Positions 20,701 through 30,399 are shown, counted from the stretch's first letter. The stretch: 64,000 nucleotides of DNA from Ensifer sp. IC4062 (GCF_020193575.1 NZ_JADYVD010000013.1:80495-144494), one strand, 5' to 3'. Translations and numbers: made by a program. The notes: generated by a model not told the origin, from the letters alone.

Positions 20701-22558
20701 ACCAGCGGAGAAAGGGCACCCAGCTACGCCACACTGGCTGCTTGCTGTAGCTTGCGACCGCGTAGCGTTGGCTCTCGCTGAGATGGGCGAGGTGCGGCGA
20801 TTGAAGGAGCGTTTCGTCTAACCGCGTCTCCGAAACGAGAAGGGTGTCAAGAAGGCGCCGAAGAAGCCGGAAGTTATCGGCTTCGAGAGCTGGGCCGAGG
20901 TTATCGAGTATCGACGCGGAGGCTTCGCTGTACAGCGGAGCCACAAGCCATGCCCGGCTCCATGCAGGATCGATCGCGGCGTCGGATTCAAGCGCTGCAT
21001 GCAATTCGAGCCAGCGGAGATGATGGCCTTGCTCGAGCAACGATTGCCCGAGCAGCCTCACCGCTCGGAGCCACCACAATGGCTCACCGCTGTCGCGTAA
21101 GCGTTCGCCAAGTCTGCCACAATCGGGCAGCAGACCACGTGCAATAAGCCAGTCTTCGTGCACGTCGAAAGCAAGCGAGAGGGCATCGGCGTGAGCGTCC
21201 GAAACCAATGTGCCTTCGCTGATGAGGCAGCGCGCTCCCTGCGGGTCGAGGGCTGCTCGCCCAGGCGTGCGCGAAGGATGCTCGACGAGCCAGCGCCCCA
21301 TTTCCGACAAGGCCTTGGTCCGACGAGCGGTTAGGTCTACATCAGTTTGTTCGGCATTAGCCCACTTCGCGGCCAAATCCATTTCCGTGACCCGGCCCTC
21401 AAGCGGCACGTCGAGCTTCAGAAGCTCGCGAAGAAGGAAAAGCCGGCGGTTCTGCTGGCCCAGGTCGTTCCGTCGAAGCAAAGGTGCAAAAGCGGGGAAC
21501 GCTCGCGCCACGGCCTCGCATTCGTCCTGGTCGATAGCTTCTATAGCGAGGCTTGCCGACCCGCCAATCCCCGCATCCTCAAGTGCGGTGAGAACTAGGT
21601 CACGGTCCTGATACGGGCGAGCGGAGGTGATCATCTTCCACTTGCCAGAGACTAGATGATCCGCCGCGACCGATAGCAGGTCAGTCACAACACCGCGCCG
21701 CTCGGACAGCAGGAGACGATCCGCCCCATCCACGAGAATCAGGAGGTTGTCACCGCGTCCGAGACGCTCAAACAACTTGGTTGGCGTTTCGCCGATCCCT
21801 AGCTGCACGAGATGTTCGGCGAGCGACCCGGCGCGAACCCTATTATCCTTGAGAACGAAAAGCGGACCCAAATGCTCACGCGCGAGTCGCTTCAGGATCG
21901 CCGACTTGCCTCCGCCCCCCTCGCCGGTGAGGCGGAGAATGTTCTGCTTGATGAGGTGGACCGATGCGCGCGCTACAAGATCTGACCGGGGCAGTTGCAG
22001 CCTCTCACCTCGGTGGTGCAAGCAGTCCTCGACTGATTTCAGGGCGGAATCGGCGGCCTCGGCGACACGCTCCAAATCGACAGCGCGCGCAGCGAGGTCG
22101 GGATAAAATTGACGGATGACCGAGGGATGTTTTGCAATTAGCGCCTTTAGGGCGCCCCAGCCAAGAATATCTGCCTCGAATTTGCCAGCAGCAACGCGCG
22201 CCGCGGAGACGGTCCGGGCATGTTCCTGCAGCTCCACATCGACCTCCGCCGTCGTCGCAAAATACCACCTGCCCAGGGTAGGTGCGAACTTCTCCGCCTT
22301 GGCGAGTTCGCGATCAAACTCGCTCTTGGTTGCCTTTGCCCCAAAGTCCCGATCTTTGCCCTTGCACTGGACGCCGAAATAGCTGCCAGGCTTCCATTCG
22401 GGCGAGCCGTACACATCAACGCCATGTTGAGGCTGGCCTGTCCGGCCGTTCTTTTGAGCGGTAGGGTCCTTCCAAACCTCCGCAAACAAAGCGCAGGTGA
22501 GGTCCTCAAAGGTCTGCCACTTGCTTGGCGCATTGATTTGGGAGTCAAGGATGTCCAA
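17715..22558 (-). pseudogene. Avs-like protein: Mrr-type nuclease, STAND NTPase, long solenoid; one frameshift
   Basis: Roughly 1,610-residue protein. The N-terminal restriction-endonuclease-like domain has FEDLTCALF, GVDVYG (Asp48) and FGVQCKGKD (Q64-x-K66), the Mrr-like variant of PD-(D/E)xK. The NTPase has Walker A LTGEGGGGKSAIL at about residues 210-222 and Walker B LLILVDGAD at 272-280. The rest is a long helical repeat region. The main frame ends after about 1,287 residues, but the protein clearly continues in another frame from 18776 down to 17715: at 18799-18810 the sequence RTLRDG should join ATFAALDVCVADIGHFWLKG, which needs one extra base. The order nuclease, STAND NTPase, solenoid sensor is that of Avs anti-phage proteins, which recognise conserved phage proteins and then cut DNA. 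Whether it belongs to a known Avs class I cannot say. It stands alone, with an operator-like inverted repeat upstream. Confidence 0.75.
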
Positions 22559-22600
22559 AGCGGCCCTCCGACAAAGCCAGATAGCTAGTCAAACATGATT

Positions 22601-22628
22601 CTGAAATCATAATAATATCTGATTTCAG
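22601..22628. promoter_or_regulatory. operator-like inverted repeat upstream of the Avs-like gene
   Basis: CTGAAATCA (22601-22609) and TGATTTCAG (22620-22628) are perfect inverted copies in an AT-rich stretch 43-70 bp upstream of the start at 22558. The position suits a repressor or activator site over the promoter. Function is inferred. Confidence 0.5.
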
Positions 22629-22804
22629 CTCTATTTAACTGCTCTGTCGCGGGCGCAAAGGCGGCTTTTGGGATGTTCAATTTGGCCGCTGAACGGCCGA
22701 AATGGCGCAAAGCGGCCGTCCGATGTGCCGCTGGCGAAGGTCAACATGTCGCTTGGCACCTAATCGTGAGAATGCGGCCGTTCCGGCAAAGGTTGGCACT
22801 TAAA

Positions 22805-22990
22805 TAGGGTCTTCCTCAATTTGTGTGGCTGTGATTGTTGATGAGCGGGAGCATGCGTGCTCTGAGCTCCGTGCCTGCTCTCCCATACATCGCACGTTTG
22901 ATCGTCTTGAGTCGGTTGATCTGACGTTCTGCCTGGCCGTTGCAGGTGACTGATCGGTTCCATCTCATGCAAAATCTGCGGGTCGCCATC
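22805..22990 (-). mobile_element. ISL3-family right-end remnant
   Basis: Minus-strand translation NGQAERQINRLKTIKRAMYG, then ARMLPL, is the C-terminus of an ISL3-family transposase. It is followed by an end sequence (TCTTCCTCAATTTGTGTGG read on the plus strand from about 22809) that nearly matches the ISL3 end at 61057. Only about 45 codons remain. Confidence 0.75.
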
Positions 22991-23206
22991 GAGGAGCAGA
23001 TGAGCCTTTCCGGCCGCGCCACGGGTCGAGCATTGCTGCCCGATGAAGTATCGGGAGCGCGCAAATCGATCTGGCGTAGCTTTGTCTCGTTGAAGCGGTG
23101 AGAAGCTTAAGCGATAGCGCGCGCAGTCATACGGTGGCTCCTCGTCCGCGGCAAAGATGCCGCGGCCTGTAGCCCCTTGGGGGTTTCTTGGCCTTTGCAC
23201 GATATT
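22991..23206. other. short spacer, no gene supported
   Basis: A minus-strand open frame (to 23200) reads SRYFIGQQCSTRGAAGKAHL, but it has no identifiable family or start. Confidence 0.3.
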
Positions 23207-25033
23207 TCAAACTAGCTGAAGCAGTTCTTCGATCACTTCTTTTATCTCAGACTTTTGCTGGCCGTTAACTTGGTACTGAGAACGCAGCATGATCTTTTCG
23301 GCTGTCATCTGTGGCCAAAACGTATCAATCACATCGTCTGGTTTAACTGAGACTGCTTTTCCGATAATTTTCTTGGCGTCGCAAGTGTCGGTAAAGGCAA
23401 CCTGTTTACCGGTAAGCGTCAGAATAAGATCTGGGCAGAGATAATTCTCGATTTCTCTTTTTCGTGTTGAATAGAAGCGCCGTCCCTGTGCCTCGACTTC
23501 CTTCTGCCGCTTCTGGATAGATTTTACTTGTACAGGATCACCGCCGACGTCGGAATCGAGGAACACGCACCAGGGTAAGCCCAGATTATCTGCAAGGTTT
23601 AGGGTAACCCAATGTTTAACGCTGCCGCATCCGCCAATCAGGATGGGGACGACCCCCGCGTCTTCAAGGTTAGCCGCAATGTGTCCAGCGTCCTTGAGGA
23701 CATTTGCCGCATGTTTAAGGAAAGTGACGTCCGACTTGCCTTCAACGAGAACAACACCCTTCGCTCTTTCCATGCCAGTTTCAGGTAGGACGCCGAGGCC
23801 CTCGGTCGCTTCCTTTAGAACGGGTTCGTCTGGTAGTTTGACGGTAGGAACACCAGCCGCGTTCTTGGTCACATACCGGATGCTTTCAACTGGCATCAAA
23901 CCAGCCAGAGCCGGGACATGGGTAGTGACGATAATCTGCCGATTATCCTGCCCAGACAGTGCCAACAGAGCTTTCATCAGCATGATCTGGTAGTTGGGAT
24001 GCTGCGAAGTTTCAGGCTCTTCGATAGCATAGATCACGTTACGCTGCGTTCCGGTTACGGCTCTCTCTGCTTCTGCTCGGAAAAAGTTCAACAGGATTAA
24101 GCGGCGCACCCCACTACCGCGCTTGTTGATGGGTATGCCGTTTTCTCCGTCCAGAGTGAAACTGAACGTCCACTTCGGCTTTTCCTTGAAACGAGGCACC
24201 AATTCGTTGGCCAAGTCGGGAGCCATCTCCCTGAGTTTGTCAAGCGTACGCCCAGCCACATCAAGCACGCTCTTTTCGATCTCTTGCTCAAGTTGGCTGA
24301 TCCGGTCCTGCAGTGCGGCTTGTGCGTCTCTCACCGCTTGTTGCAGCGGATTTTTTGCCTCGACGTCGCCATCGCTGCTTTCTCTGTCGGATTTGAACAA
24401 TGCGAAGGTTGGCAATTGGTCCTGTATTTTGCCCCAAATCGACTTGCTATCTGTCGACAATCCTTTATCGACATCCAGGAGCATTTCCTGAAGCGGTATT
24501 GCTCCTGCAGATGCCCTGATCGCCTTTCTCCATAACGAAGATACACGCCTATCACCGACGGCTTCGGCGACACCACGTTCTTCGCCCAGCTTTTTCAAGT
24601 CGATCATTTTCAGGCTCAGAAGCGTACCTAAGACCTGATCAACCGGATGCTGGCAGCGGATTGAAGTTTTTTCAAGTTTGCCCGTACCTGCCTTGTAGAA
24701 CTTGGCGATCTCCAGGTGACCAGAAGCATTGAGGAGATATTCGTCAGCGAGGGTTGTCTCCACGTTCTCATCAAGTACCAGCGTGCTGGGAAGATCATCG
24801 AATTCACAGGCGATCTCAAACTGCTCAAGGCCATCCGATAAACTAAAGCAGTTCATGTCGGTTTTATCCGATTTGGCACCATCTATTTCAAAGAAGATCG
24901 CCAGGGCTTCGAGGATGGTCGATTTACCGTAGTCATTGCGACCAACAATTCCGGTCATCCCCTCTTCGACAGGAATGGCGACAGTTTCCCGGTAGCCCCG
25001 GAAGTGAGACAGTTTAATGGATTTCAGTCGCAT
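23207..25033 (-). CDS. OLD-family ATP-dependent nuclease
   Basis: Overcoming-lysogenisation-defect family protein of about 608 residues: an SMC/RecF-like ABC ATPase fused to a Toprim nuclease. Seen: MRLKSIKLSHFRGYRE at the N-terminus, Walker A GIVGRNDYGKSTILEAL, a central helical region, signature-like GSGVRRLILLNFFRAEAERA, Walker B YAIEEPETSQHPN, and the Toprim motifs VVLVEGKSDVTFL (Glu) and VFLDSDVGGD (DxD). The chosen start is ATG 25033, because MRLKSIKL is the canonical beginning; ten more codons are open upstream. No UvrD-like helicase lies next to it, so it is a stand-alone (class 1) OLD rather than a Gabija pair. Such proteins act against phages or foreign DNA. It is divergent from the glycan cluster. 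Confidence 0.9.
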   Translation of the reverse strand: MRLKSIKLSHFRGYRETVAIPVEEGMTGIVGRNDYGKSTILEALAIFFEIDGAKSDKTDMNCFSLSDGLEQFEIACEFDDLPSTLVLDENVETTLADEYLLNASGHLEIAKFYKAGTGKLEKTSIRCQHPVDQVLGTLLSLKMIDLKKLGEERGVAEAVGDRRVSSLWRKAIRASAGAIPLQEMLLDVDKGLSTDSKSIWGKIQDQLPTFALFKSDRESSDGDVEAKNPLQQAVRDAQAALQDRISQLEQEIEKSVLDVAGRTLDKLREMAPDLANELVPRFKEKPKWTFSFTLDGENGIPINKRGSGVRRLILLNFFRAEAERAVTGTQRNVIYAIEEPETSQHPNYQIMLMKALLALSGQDNRQIIVTTHVPALAGLMPVESIRYVTKNAAGVPTVKLPDEPVLKEATEGLGVLPETGMERAKGVVLVEGKSDVTFLKHAANVLKDAGHIAANLEDAGVVPILIGGCGSVKHWVTLNLADNLGLPWCVFLDSDVGGDPVQVKSIQKRQKEVEAQGRRFYSTRKREIENYLCPDLILTLTGKQVAFTDTCDAKKIIGKAVSVKPDDVIDTFWPQMTAEKIMLRSQYQVNGQQKSEIKEVIEELLQLV

Positions 25034-25173
25034 GTACGGACCCCCCCCAACCGCGAATCGCAAGTGTAGAAATTACAACTTTCACGGTTGATTTTCACTC
25101 CTTGTTTGTATTGTGCTTATCCCTGCGTGGTCGATTCGGCATAGCGGCCGCGGGCATAGTGGGGATTCCGTCC

Positions 25174-26820
25174 TTGAATATCCTATCCTACAATCCAGGC
25201 CATGACGGTGCGGTCGTCTACGTAAAGGACGGGCGCCTAGTGTTCTCAATAGAGTCTGAAAAAGACTCTCACTACCGATATTCCGCCCTGTCCATATCGC
25301 ACGTCCTAGACGCTATCGGAGAAATCGATGAATTACCCGATGTCATATGCACAGGTGGATGGTGGCCATATGATCATCATGAGTTCTTGTTCGGATCTTT
25401 GAGAAATTCTGGGTATCGGGGTATCGAGCCAGAACGCACGATCATCCAGCCTGGTCGGTTCTTCAAGGGTAAGGTGGAATATTTCTCGTCCACTCATGAG
25501 CGATCCCACATCCTCTGCGCATTCGGTATGTCTACGCTGCCGCGGGGCACGCCGTCCTATGCTCTGGTTTGGGAAGGGGACATTGGCGCGTTTTACGAGA
25601 TTGATGCCGAGTTCAACATCACTCTGCTCGGCGACGTATTGAACCAGCCGGGAAACAGGTACGCGATGCTCTACGGCTTAGCCGATCCAACCTTCCCAAA
25701 AGATGGTGCCTATCCCCGGCAAACCGATGCCGGCAAGCTTATGGCGCTCGCCTCGTTTTCGAAACGTAGCGAACCGACCTCAGAAGAGATGAAGTTGCTA
25801 CGTTTCCTCTTAGACGGTCCTTACCGGAAGCTGAGTGACTACGAAGAAATCAACAACGCGCCTCATGTGAACGTGGGGTTGGACGATCCGGAATTTCGCA
25901 ATTTCGCGGGTATATACAGCGACGCCATCTTCGATGTTTTTTATCGATTCGCACGAGCGAACATGCGCAAGGGTCTGCCGTTGGTAATTGCAGGCGGCTG
26001 CGGTTTGAACTGCGACTGGAACTCCAAATGGGCGGAAACCGGGCTATTTTCGGAGGTTTTCGTTCCTCCGGTCGCCAATGACGCTGGATCTGCTATTGGA
26101 ACCGCCATCGATGCCCAGCTCCACTTTACTGGTGACCCTAAGATAGACTGGGACGTGTACTCCGGCCTTCTGTTTCAAGAACGGGGTTCGATCGATGTCA
26201 GCAAGTACGATATCTACGAACCTGACTTCATGCAGGTCGCTGAGTTTTTGGCTAAAGGCCTGATCTTGGCATGGGTGAGCGGCAAGTACGAAATCGGCCC
26301 ACGCGCGCTTGGCAACAGATCTATATTAGCCGCTCCATTCCGAGACACCATCAGATTTCGACTCAATGAAATCAAACAAAGGGAGCAGTTCCGGCCAATT
26401 GCACCAGTTTGCTTGAGTGTGGATGCTAAGGACTTGTTCGGTTGCAATCACGATAGCCCGCACATGCTTTATACGTTCCGTGCCACTACCGACGCTTTGC
26501 CGGCGGTCACTCACGTCAACGGGACTGCACGCATCCAGACCGTGACACCCGATACCAACAAGACGCTGCATGACCTGCTCGTGGCCTTCAAACAACGTAC
26601 CGGGTACGGTGTCTTGTGCAACACATCGCTGAATTTCAACGGCAAGGGTTTCATCAACAACATTGTGGACTTGGATGCCTACGCCACACAGCATGGCTTG
26701 GACGGATTCGTAGTTGAAGGACGAGCATATCTGATGAAGTCGTCGAAGCTCTACCAAGAGTTTCAGCGATCGTCCACAAAGCCATCTAGAACTGCCTCAG
26801 TTCAACCCTCCGCGGTTTAG
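25174..26820 (+). CDS. NodU/TobZ-type O-carbamoyltransferase
   Basis: Transfers a carbamoyl group from carbamoyl phosphate, via carbamoyl-adenylate, to a sugar hydroxyl. The N-terminal Kae1-like domain opens NILSYNPGHDGAVVYV, with the metal-binding histidine pair in THERSHILCAFG. Further family marks are GGCGLNCDWNSKW, VANDAGSAIGTA, KYEIGPRALGNRSILAAPF and REQFRPIAPVCL; the C-terminal domain ends near YLMKSSKLYQE. TTG at 25174 is preferred: it places Asn-Ile-Leu at the start as in relatives, with GGGG 9 bases upstream; GTG 25159 is an alternative. NodU itself modifies Nod factors, but no nod gene or nod box is visible. The two following glycan genes suggest a polysaccharide or glycolipid substrate. 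Confidence 0.88.
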   Translation: MNILSYNPGHDGAVVYVKDGRLVFSIESEKDSHYRYSALSISHVLDAIGEIDELPDVICTGGWWPYDHHEFLFGSLRNSGYRGIEPERTIIQPGRFFKGKVEYFSSTHERSHILCAFGMSTLPRGTPSYALVWEGDIGAFYEIDAEFNITLLGDVLNQPGNRYAMLYGLADPTFPKDGAYPRQTDAGKLMALASFSKRSEPTSEEMKLLRFLLDGPYRKLSDYEEINNAPHVNVGLDDPEFRNFAGIYSDAIFDVFYRFARANMRKGLPLVIAGGCGLNCDWNSKWAETGLFSEVFVPPVANDAGSAIGTAIDAQLHFTGDPKIDWDVYSGLLFQERGSIDVSKYDIYEPDFMQVAEFLAKGLILAWVSGKYEIGPRALGNRSILAAPFRDTIRFRLNEIKQREQFRPIAPVCLSVDAKDLFGCNHDSPHMLYTFRATTDALPAVTHVNGTARIQTVTPDTNKTLHDLLVAFKQRTGYGVLCNTSLNFNGKGFINNIVDLDAYATQHGLDGFVVEGRAYLMKSSKLYQEFQRSSTKPSRTASVQPSAV

Positions 26821-26852
26821 CTTCGATGATCCTCCACGATGGACGTAGATAG

Positions 26853-27689
26853 ATGGAGACTCTCCCCCCGGATTTCGAAAACGATGATCTATTTCGGTCT
26901 GCCTTTGTGCGTGAGCTCACCTTGTGCCAGCTCACGAGCGCTGACGACACGGCCGGCAGTGACATAGGCGCTTTGGCCATTCCTAGGACACTGATCCGCT
27001 ATTGGCACGATCTCAACGAACTTCCTGAAGACGTGAAAGAGTGTCTCGACAGCTGGAATCACCTCGACCGCGAAGGATTCGAGATTAGGACGTTCGACGA
27101 CCTTTCGGCAATGAAGTACATAGCGGACAAGTTTGGTGCCCGGGAAACGGCTGCCTTCGCTCGCTGCCGACACCCTGCCATGCGCAGCGACTATCTGCGG
27201 ATGTGTTTCGTTCTTGCTGAGGGCGGCATGTACGTAGATGCGGATGACGTTCTGCTTGGCGACGGATGGAAAGATATCTTCCGAAACGGCCGGCTGAAGC
27301 TACAGCCACTATGTTACGACATATCGACCAGCAGGATGGTACCGGCATCTCAGATCTGGCTTGCAGATCTGCCCACTGACGGCCGCGTGTTCTATGTCAA
27401 CAATGACCCCATCGCCGCGCCTGCCGGTCACCCGATGTTGGCGCGGGCACTTGCTCGCGCGACTGAAAAGCTCCTAGGGGACGAAGAGGTTCCCATCATT
27501 CAATCTACGACCGGCCCTGGCAACTTGACGGTAGCCCTTGCCACGCACGCTCACGCCCTTAGGGCTGCCGGCTCTCTTCCCGATTTCGAATTGCTGCGAA
27601 ACTGGGACGGCATCGCAGAGACACGATGGGACCTCTCCTATCGCGGCGACGCCCGCAACTGGCGCAATGTGGAAGGTTCAGGCTTCTAA
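26853..27689 (+). CDS. GT32-type glycosyltransferase
   Basis: Glycosyltransferase of 278 residues with the sugar-binding DXD region of the Och1/capsular family. It has IPRTLIRYWHDLNELPEDVK near the N-terminus, then FDDLSAMKYI, ARCRHPAMRSDYLRMCFVLA and EGGMYVDADDVLL, where Asp-Ala-Asp coordinates metal and sugar nucleotide. The C-terminal part has STTGPGNLT. It starts 32 bases after the carbamoyltransferase and ends 16 bases before the GT25 fusion, so the three genes form an operon. No signal peptide. Donor and acceptor are unknown. Confidence 0.87.
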   Translation: METLPPDFENDDLFRSAFVRELTLCQLTSADDTAGSDIGALAIPRTLIRYWHDLNELPEDVKECLDSWNHLDREGFEIRTFDDLSAMKYIADKFGARETAAFARCRHPAMRSDYLRMCFVLAEGGMYVDADDVLLGDGWKDIFRNGRLKLQPLCYDISTSRMVPASQIWLADLPTDGRVFYVNNDPIAAPAGHPMLARALARATEKLLGDEEVPIIQSTTGPGNLTVALATHAHALRAAGSLPDFELLRNWDGIAETRWDLSYRGDARNWRNVEGSGF

Positions 27690-27705
27690 TCACGCAGATC
27701 ACGAG

Positions 27706-29871
27706 ATGAACCTCAAAAGGGCCTCTGGCCTGCTACGCAAATTCGCCTTCCGTACAATGCATACTGCAACCAGCATCGTGCCTGGCGGTGGGATAGACGC
27801 CTTTGGTCCTGGCGGCGACAAGATACAGGCGATCATGGTCATCAATCTCGACCGGCAGCCTGGCCGATGGCATCGTGTGAAGCGAGAGCTGAGACGTTTT
27901 CGAACTGGGGACGGCGCTCCACTAACGTCAATTGTCAAACGCCTTGCTGCGATCGACGCGAGGGATGGCCGCGCCGTGGCTGCATCGGCAGACGTTGATC
28001 CCAACTACCGCATCGGAGACCAACTGTATGTCCAGCCGGACCCCCGGTTGAGCGCGTGCTTCGATGTTAATGAGCCGGTGAGGATGACGCGTCAGGAGAC
28101 GGCGGTTGCAAGATCTCACATCGAGGCCTGGAAGAGCATCGCAACGGGACCGCACAAGTACGTGTTGGTGCTCGAGGATGATGTTTGTTTCCGCCGCGGT
28201 GCTGCAGCCTCGATCAACCGTGGGTGGCAGGCTGCCTTGAAGCGCTGTCGTGGTGAAGGACCACATCTTCTATATCTATCTTACGCCGATGCAGGAGATT
28301 CGGCGGAGCGCGCTGACGTGTGCGATGCATTGTTTAGGCCGGTGAGGGGACTGTGGTTTCTTTCTGGATATGTCCTGTCGAAAGAAGGGGCCGCTGCACT
28401 TCTGCGAGCCATGCCGGTCGTTGGGCCGGTTGATATGTGGATCAATTACCACTTCAACGATCTGGGCGCTCTTGCACTCTCCTCTCCTGCGATCTTGCAA
28501 AGGCCGGACGATACCTCGGACAATGCCTATTCCGTCCTACCCTACCTTGCGCGTGCAGGCATCATAGATGCCGGTTCGGGGGCGATGTCACCGCCTCGGG
28601 CGGGGGGTGGCCCTCTGGTGGCCTGGAGTTCTGGAGGTGAGCGAGAGAGCCTCGCTATGGCACTGTCGATGTTGGGGCTTCGTGTTCGCGCATTTGATGG
28701 GCACGAGGAGCTGGTTCAAGCAAGTAACTTGCAACGACTTTTCCGGACGTTTGACGCTCTGGTCGACCCGCCACTTGCGGAGGACGCATTGGCCAAGGTT
28801 CTGGCGAGTGACGAGGTCAAGCTGATCTTCGAAGCGAATCCTGCCGAGAGAAACAGTATTGACCCTAAGCTGCTACCTCCATCTCGAACCGCAATCCTTA
28901 CGCAGAGCAGGCTAGCCGGGAGACCTTGGGAGCCGCTCTGCACAATACTCGGCGTCGCGGAGCCCATTGATGCCTTTCCCGTCGGCGCACACCGAAGTTT
29001 GAGGCTATTCCGGGATGATCGTTTGCACGCGACACATGACGTCGAGCCCGCTCATGGAGGAAGGTCCGTACTCATAGACGAGTCACCTTGGGTCTTGCCG
29101 CCTGAGGTTGATTGGCTGCCGCTAACACAAACGGCCCGACCGTTGCCGCATTCAGGACGAAGCATAGTGCATGAACCCATGACCTCAGCACCGTTAGAAA
29201 TTCGAAGCGTAGTTGAAACCTTTCCTGGGAACCTTGCGGTCTTTGCGCATGACTCGATCACCTATGATGATCGTGGCGCCAATATCAGAATCAGTGAGAA
29301 GGCGTCCGGTAAAAGGCTATTTCAATCTGGAGCATTGGCCTCCAAACAGCTTTTCGATCATGGACGGTTCGAGGCAGAGATACGAGCAGCACCAGGGGCT
29401 GGTCTTGTTACTGGTTTCTTCCTTCACCGAGATGCGCCACGACAGGAGATAGATGTTGAGCTTGCGGGTAATGACCCAAGACGAATGTTAATTAACGTAT
29501 ATTTCAATCCCGGTGACGATGGGGCCGCGATGGGCTTCGGCTACCGTGGAACCCCATGCTACATCGACTTGGGGTTCGACAGCACCTTGGACTTTCATCT
29601 GTACGCGATTGATTGGCATCCGGGCCGTATCGTCTGGTCCGTGGACGGCATGGTTGTCCATGAGCGCGTAGGCTGGAATCCTACTCCGATTCCACACCTT
29701 CCTATGCGGCTGCACGCCAACTTGTGGGCACCCCGATCTGGGAAGCTCGCCGGCCGAGTTAACAAAGCCAACTTGCCGTCAACCGCAACATTCAAAAATG
29801 TTCGTGTATGGGACACCGCACATCATCAGGTAGCGCATCGATCTTGGATGGAATTTGGCGCCTCAGCATAG
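27706..29871 (+). CDS. Three-domain fusion: GT25 glycosyltransferase, sulfotransferase-like, GH16
   Basis: A 721-residue protein with three recognisable parts. About 40-270: a family-25 glycosyltransferase (IMVINLDRQPGRWHRVKREL; YVLVLEDDVCF with the acidic motif; FLSGYVLSKEGAAALL). About 300-440: a segment like the Sulfotransfer_4 family, with LVAWSSGGERESLAMALSML where the PAPS-binding loop would be (G-G-E-R rather than G-x-G-R-T/S, so perhaps inactive) and RPWEPLCTILGV. About 500-710: a GH16 beta-glucanase-type fold with the catalytic motif EIDVEL intact, plus FHLYAIDWHPGRIVWSVDG. The ATG at 27706 is preferred over an upstream in-frame start inside the previous gene because the spacing is normal. 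The protein appears able to build and cut glycan; the substrate is unknown. Confidence 0.82.
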   Translation: MNLKRASGLLRKFAFRTMHTATSIVPGGGIDAFGPGGDKIQAIMVINLDRQPGRWHRVKRELRRFRTGDGAPLTSIVKRLAAIDARDGRAVAASADVDPNYRIGDQLYVQPDPRLSACFDVNEPVRMTRQETAVARSHIEAWKSIATGPHKYVLVLEDDVCFRRGAAASINRGWQAALKRCRGEGPHLLYLSYADAGDSAERADVCDALFRPVRGLWFLSGYVLSKEGAAALLRAMPVVGPVDMWINYHFNDLGALALSSPAILQRPDDTSDNAYSVLPYLARAGIIDAGSGAMSPPRAGGGPLVAWSSGGERESLAMALSMLGLRVRAFDGHEELVQASNLQRLFRTFDALVDPPLAEDALAKVLASDEVKLIFEANPAERNSIDPKLLPPSRTAILTQSRLAGRPWEPLCTILGVAEPIDAFPVGAHRSLRLFRDDRLHATHDVEPAHGGRSVLIDESPWVLPPEVDWLPLTQTARPLPHSGRSIVHEPMTSAPLEIRSVVETFPGNLAVFAHDSITYDDRGANIRISEKASGKRLFQSGALASKQLFDHGRFEAEIRAAPGAGLVTGFFLHRDAPRQEIDVELAGNDPRRMLINVYFNPGDDGAAMGFGYRGTPCYIDLGFDSTLDFHLYAIDWHPGRIVWSVDGMVVHERVGWNPTPIPHLPMRLHANLWAPRSGKLAGRVNKANLPSTATFKNVRVWDTAHHQVAHRSWMEFGASA

Positions 29872-30366
29872 AGGCCGGGGCGACGAGATTAAAGCGCTTT
29901 ACCATCATGCTCGCGCGCATAGCGTTCGGCGGGAGCACAGTCCGCGGCATCTTCGCCACGGTGACTCGACACGGAGGCCTCGTTCATGCCGACCCCGAAG
30001 GTGAGGAGACCTCCGGACCTGACTCAAAGGCTTCGACAATCCCGTCGCGCGGACCAGGGTTGCGGTCATCGCGACGCACTAGGCACCGGTGTCGACGAAC
30101 CTACGACGCGGTCATTAAATGGCTTGATGCGCTTCGTTCCGCGAACGGGAAGGCGTCTCGGTAAGAAGCCGGTCTGGGGGACGAGTGGTAACAAAGTTGC
30201 TGATGGCGGTGAGCTAATAAACTCAGGAAGGCTTCAGCGGCTAATGTTTGCGATTAGCCTAATGGAATGTCCGCCTCTCCCAAGTACTCGCCCGAGCCGG
30301 AGCGAACGCTGACCGCTCCAAAACGGTCGCCACTCAAGTCAAGGCCAAAGTGGCCGGGATGTTCCC
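29872..30366. other. gene-free stretch after the glycan operon
   Basis: Only short overlapping frames. A minus-strand frame near 30254-30380 reads HFGLDLSGDRFGAVSVRSGS, which looks protein-like but I cannot assign it; it may be the end of a broken gene. The 33-bp repeat begins at 30367. Confidence 0.35.
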
Positions 30367-30399
30367 GTTCTGTGCGTCGAAGATCGCATAATGTATCAA
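30367..30399 (+). repeat. 33-bp direct repeat, copy 1 (dif-like core)
   Basis: Matches 37589-37621 at 30 of 33 positions; the last 21 bases, including AGATCGCATAATGTATCAA, are identical. TCGCATAATGTAT resembles the XerC arm plus spacer of dif sites; the XerD arm is not recognisable. Both copies point the same way, 7.2 kb apart. Confidence 0.8.

Noticed and set aside
27538..27705. Earlier in-frame start for the GT25 fusion inside the GT32 gene.
   Set aside because: It would overlap the upstream gene by 150 bp and adds sequence unlike GT25; ATG 27706 gives normal spacing.
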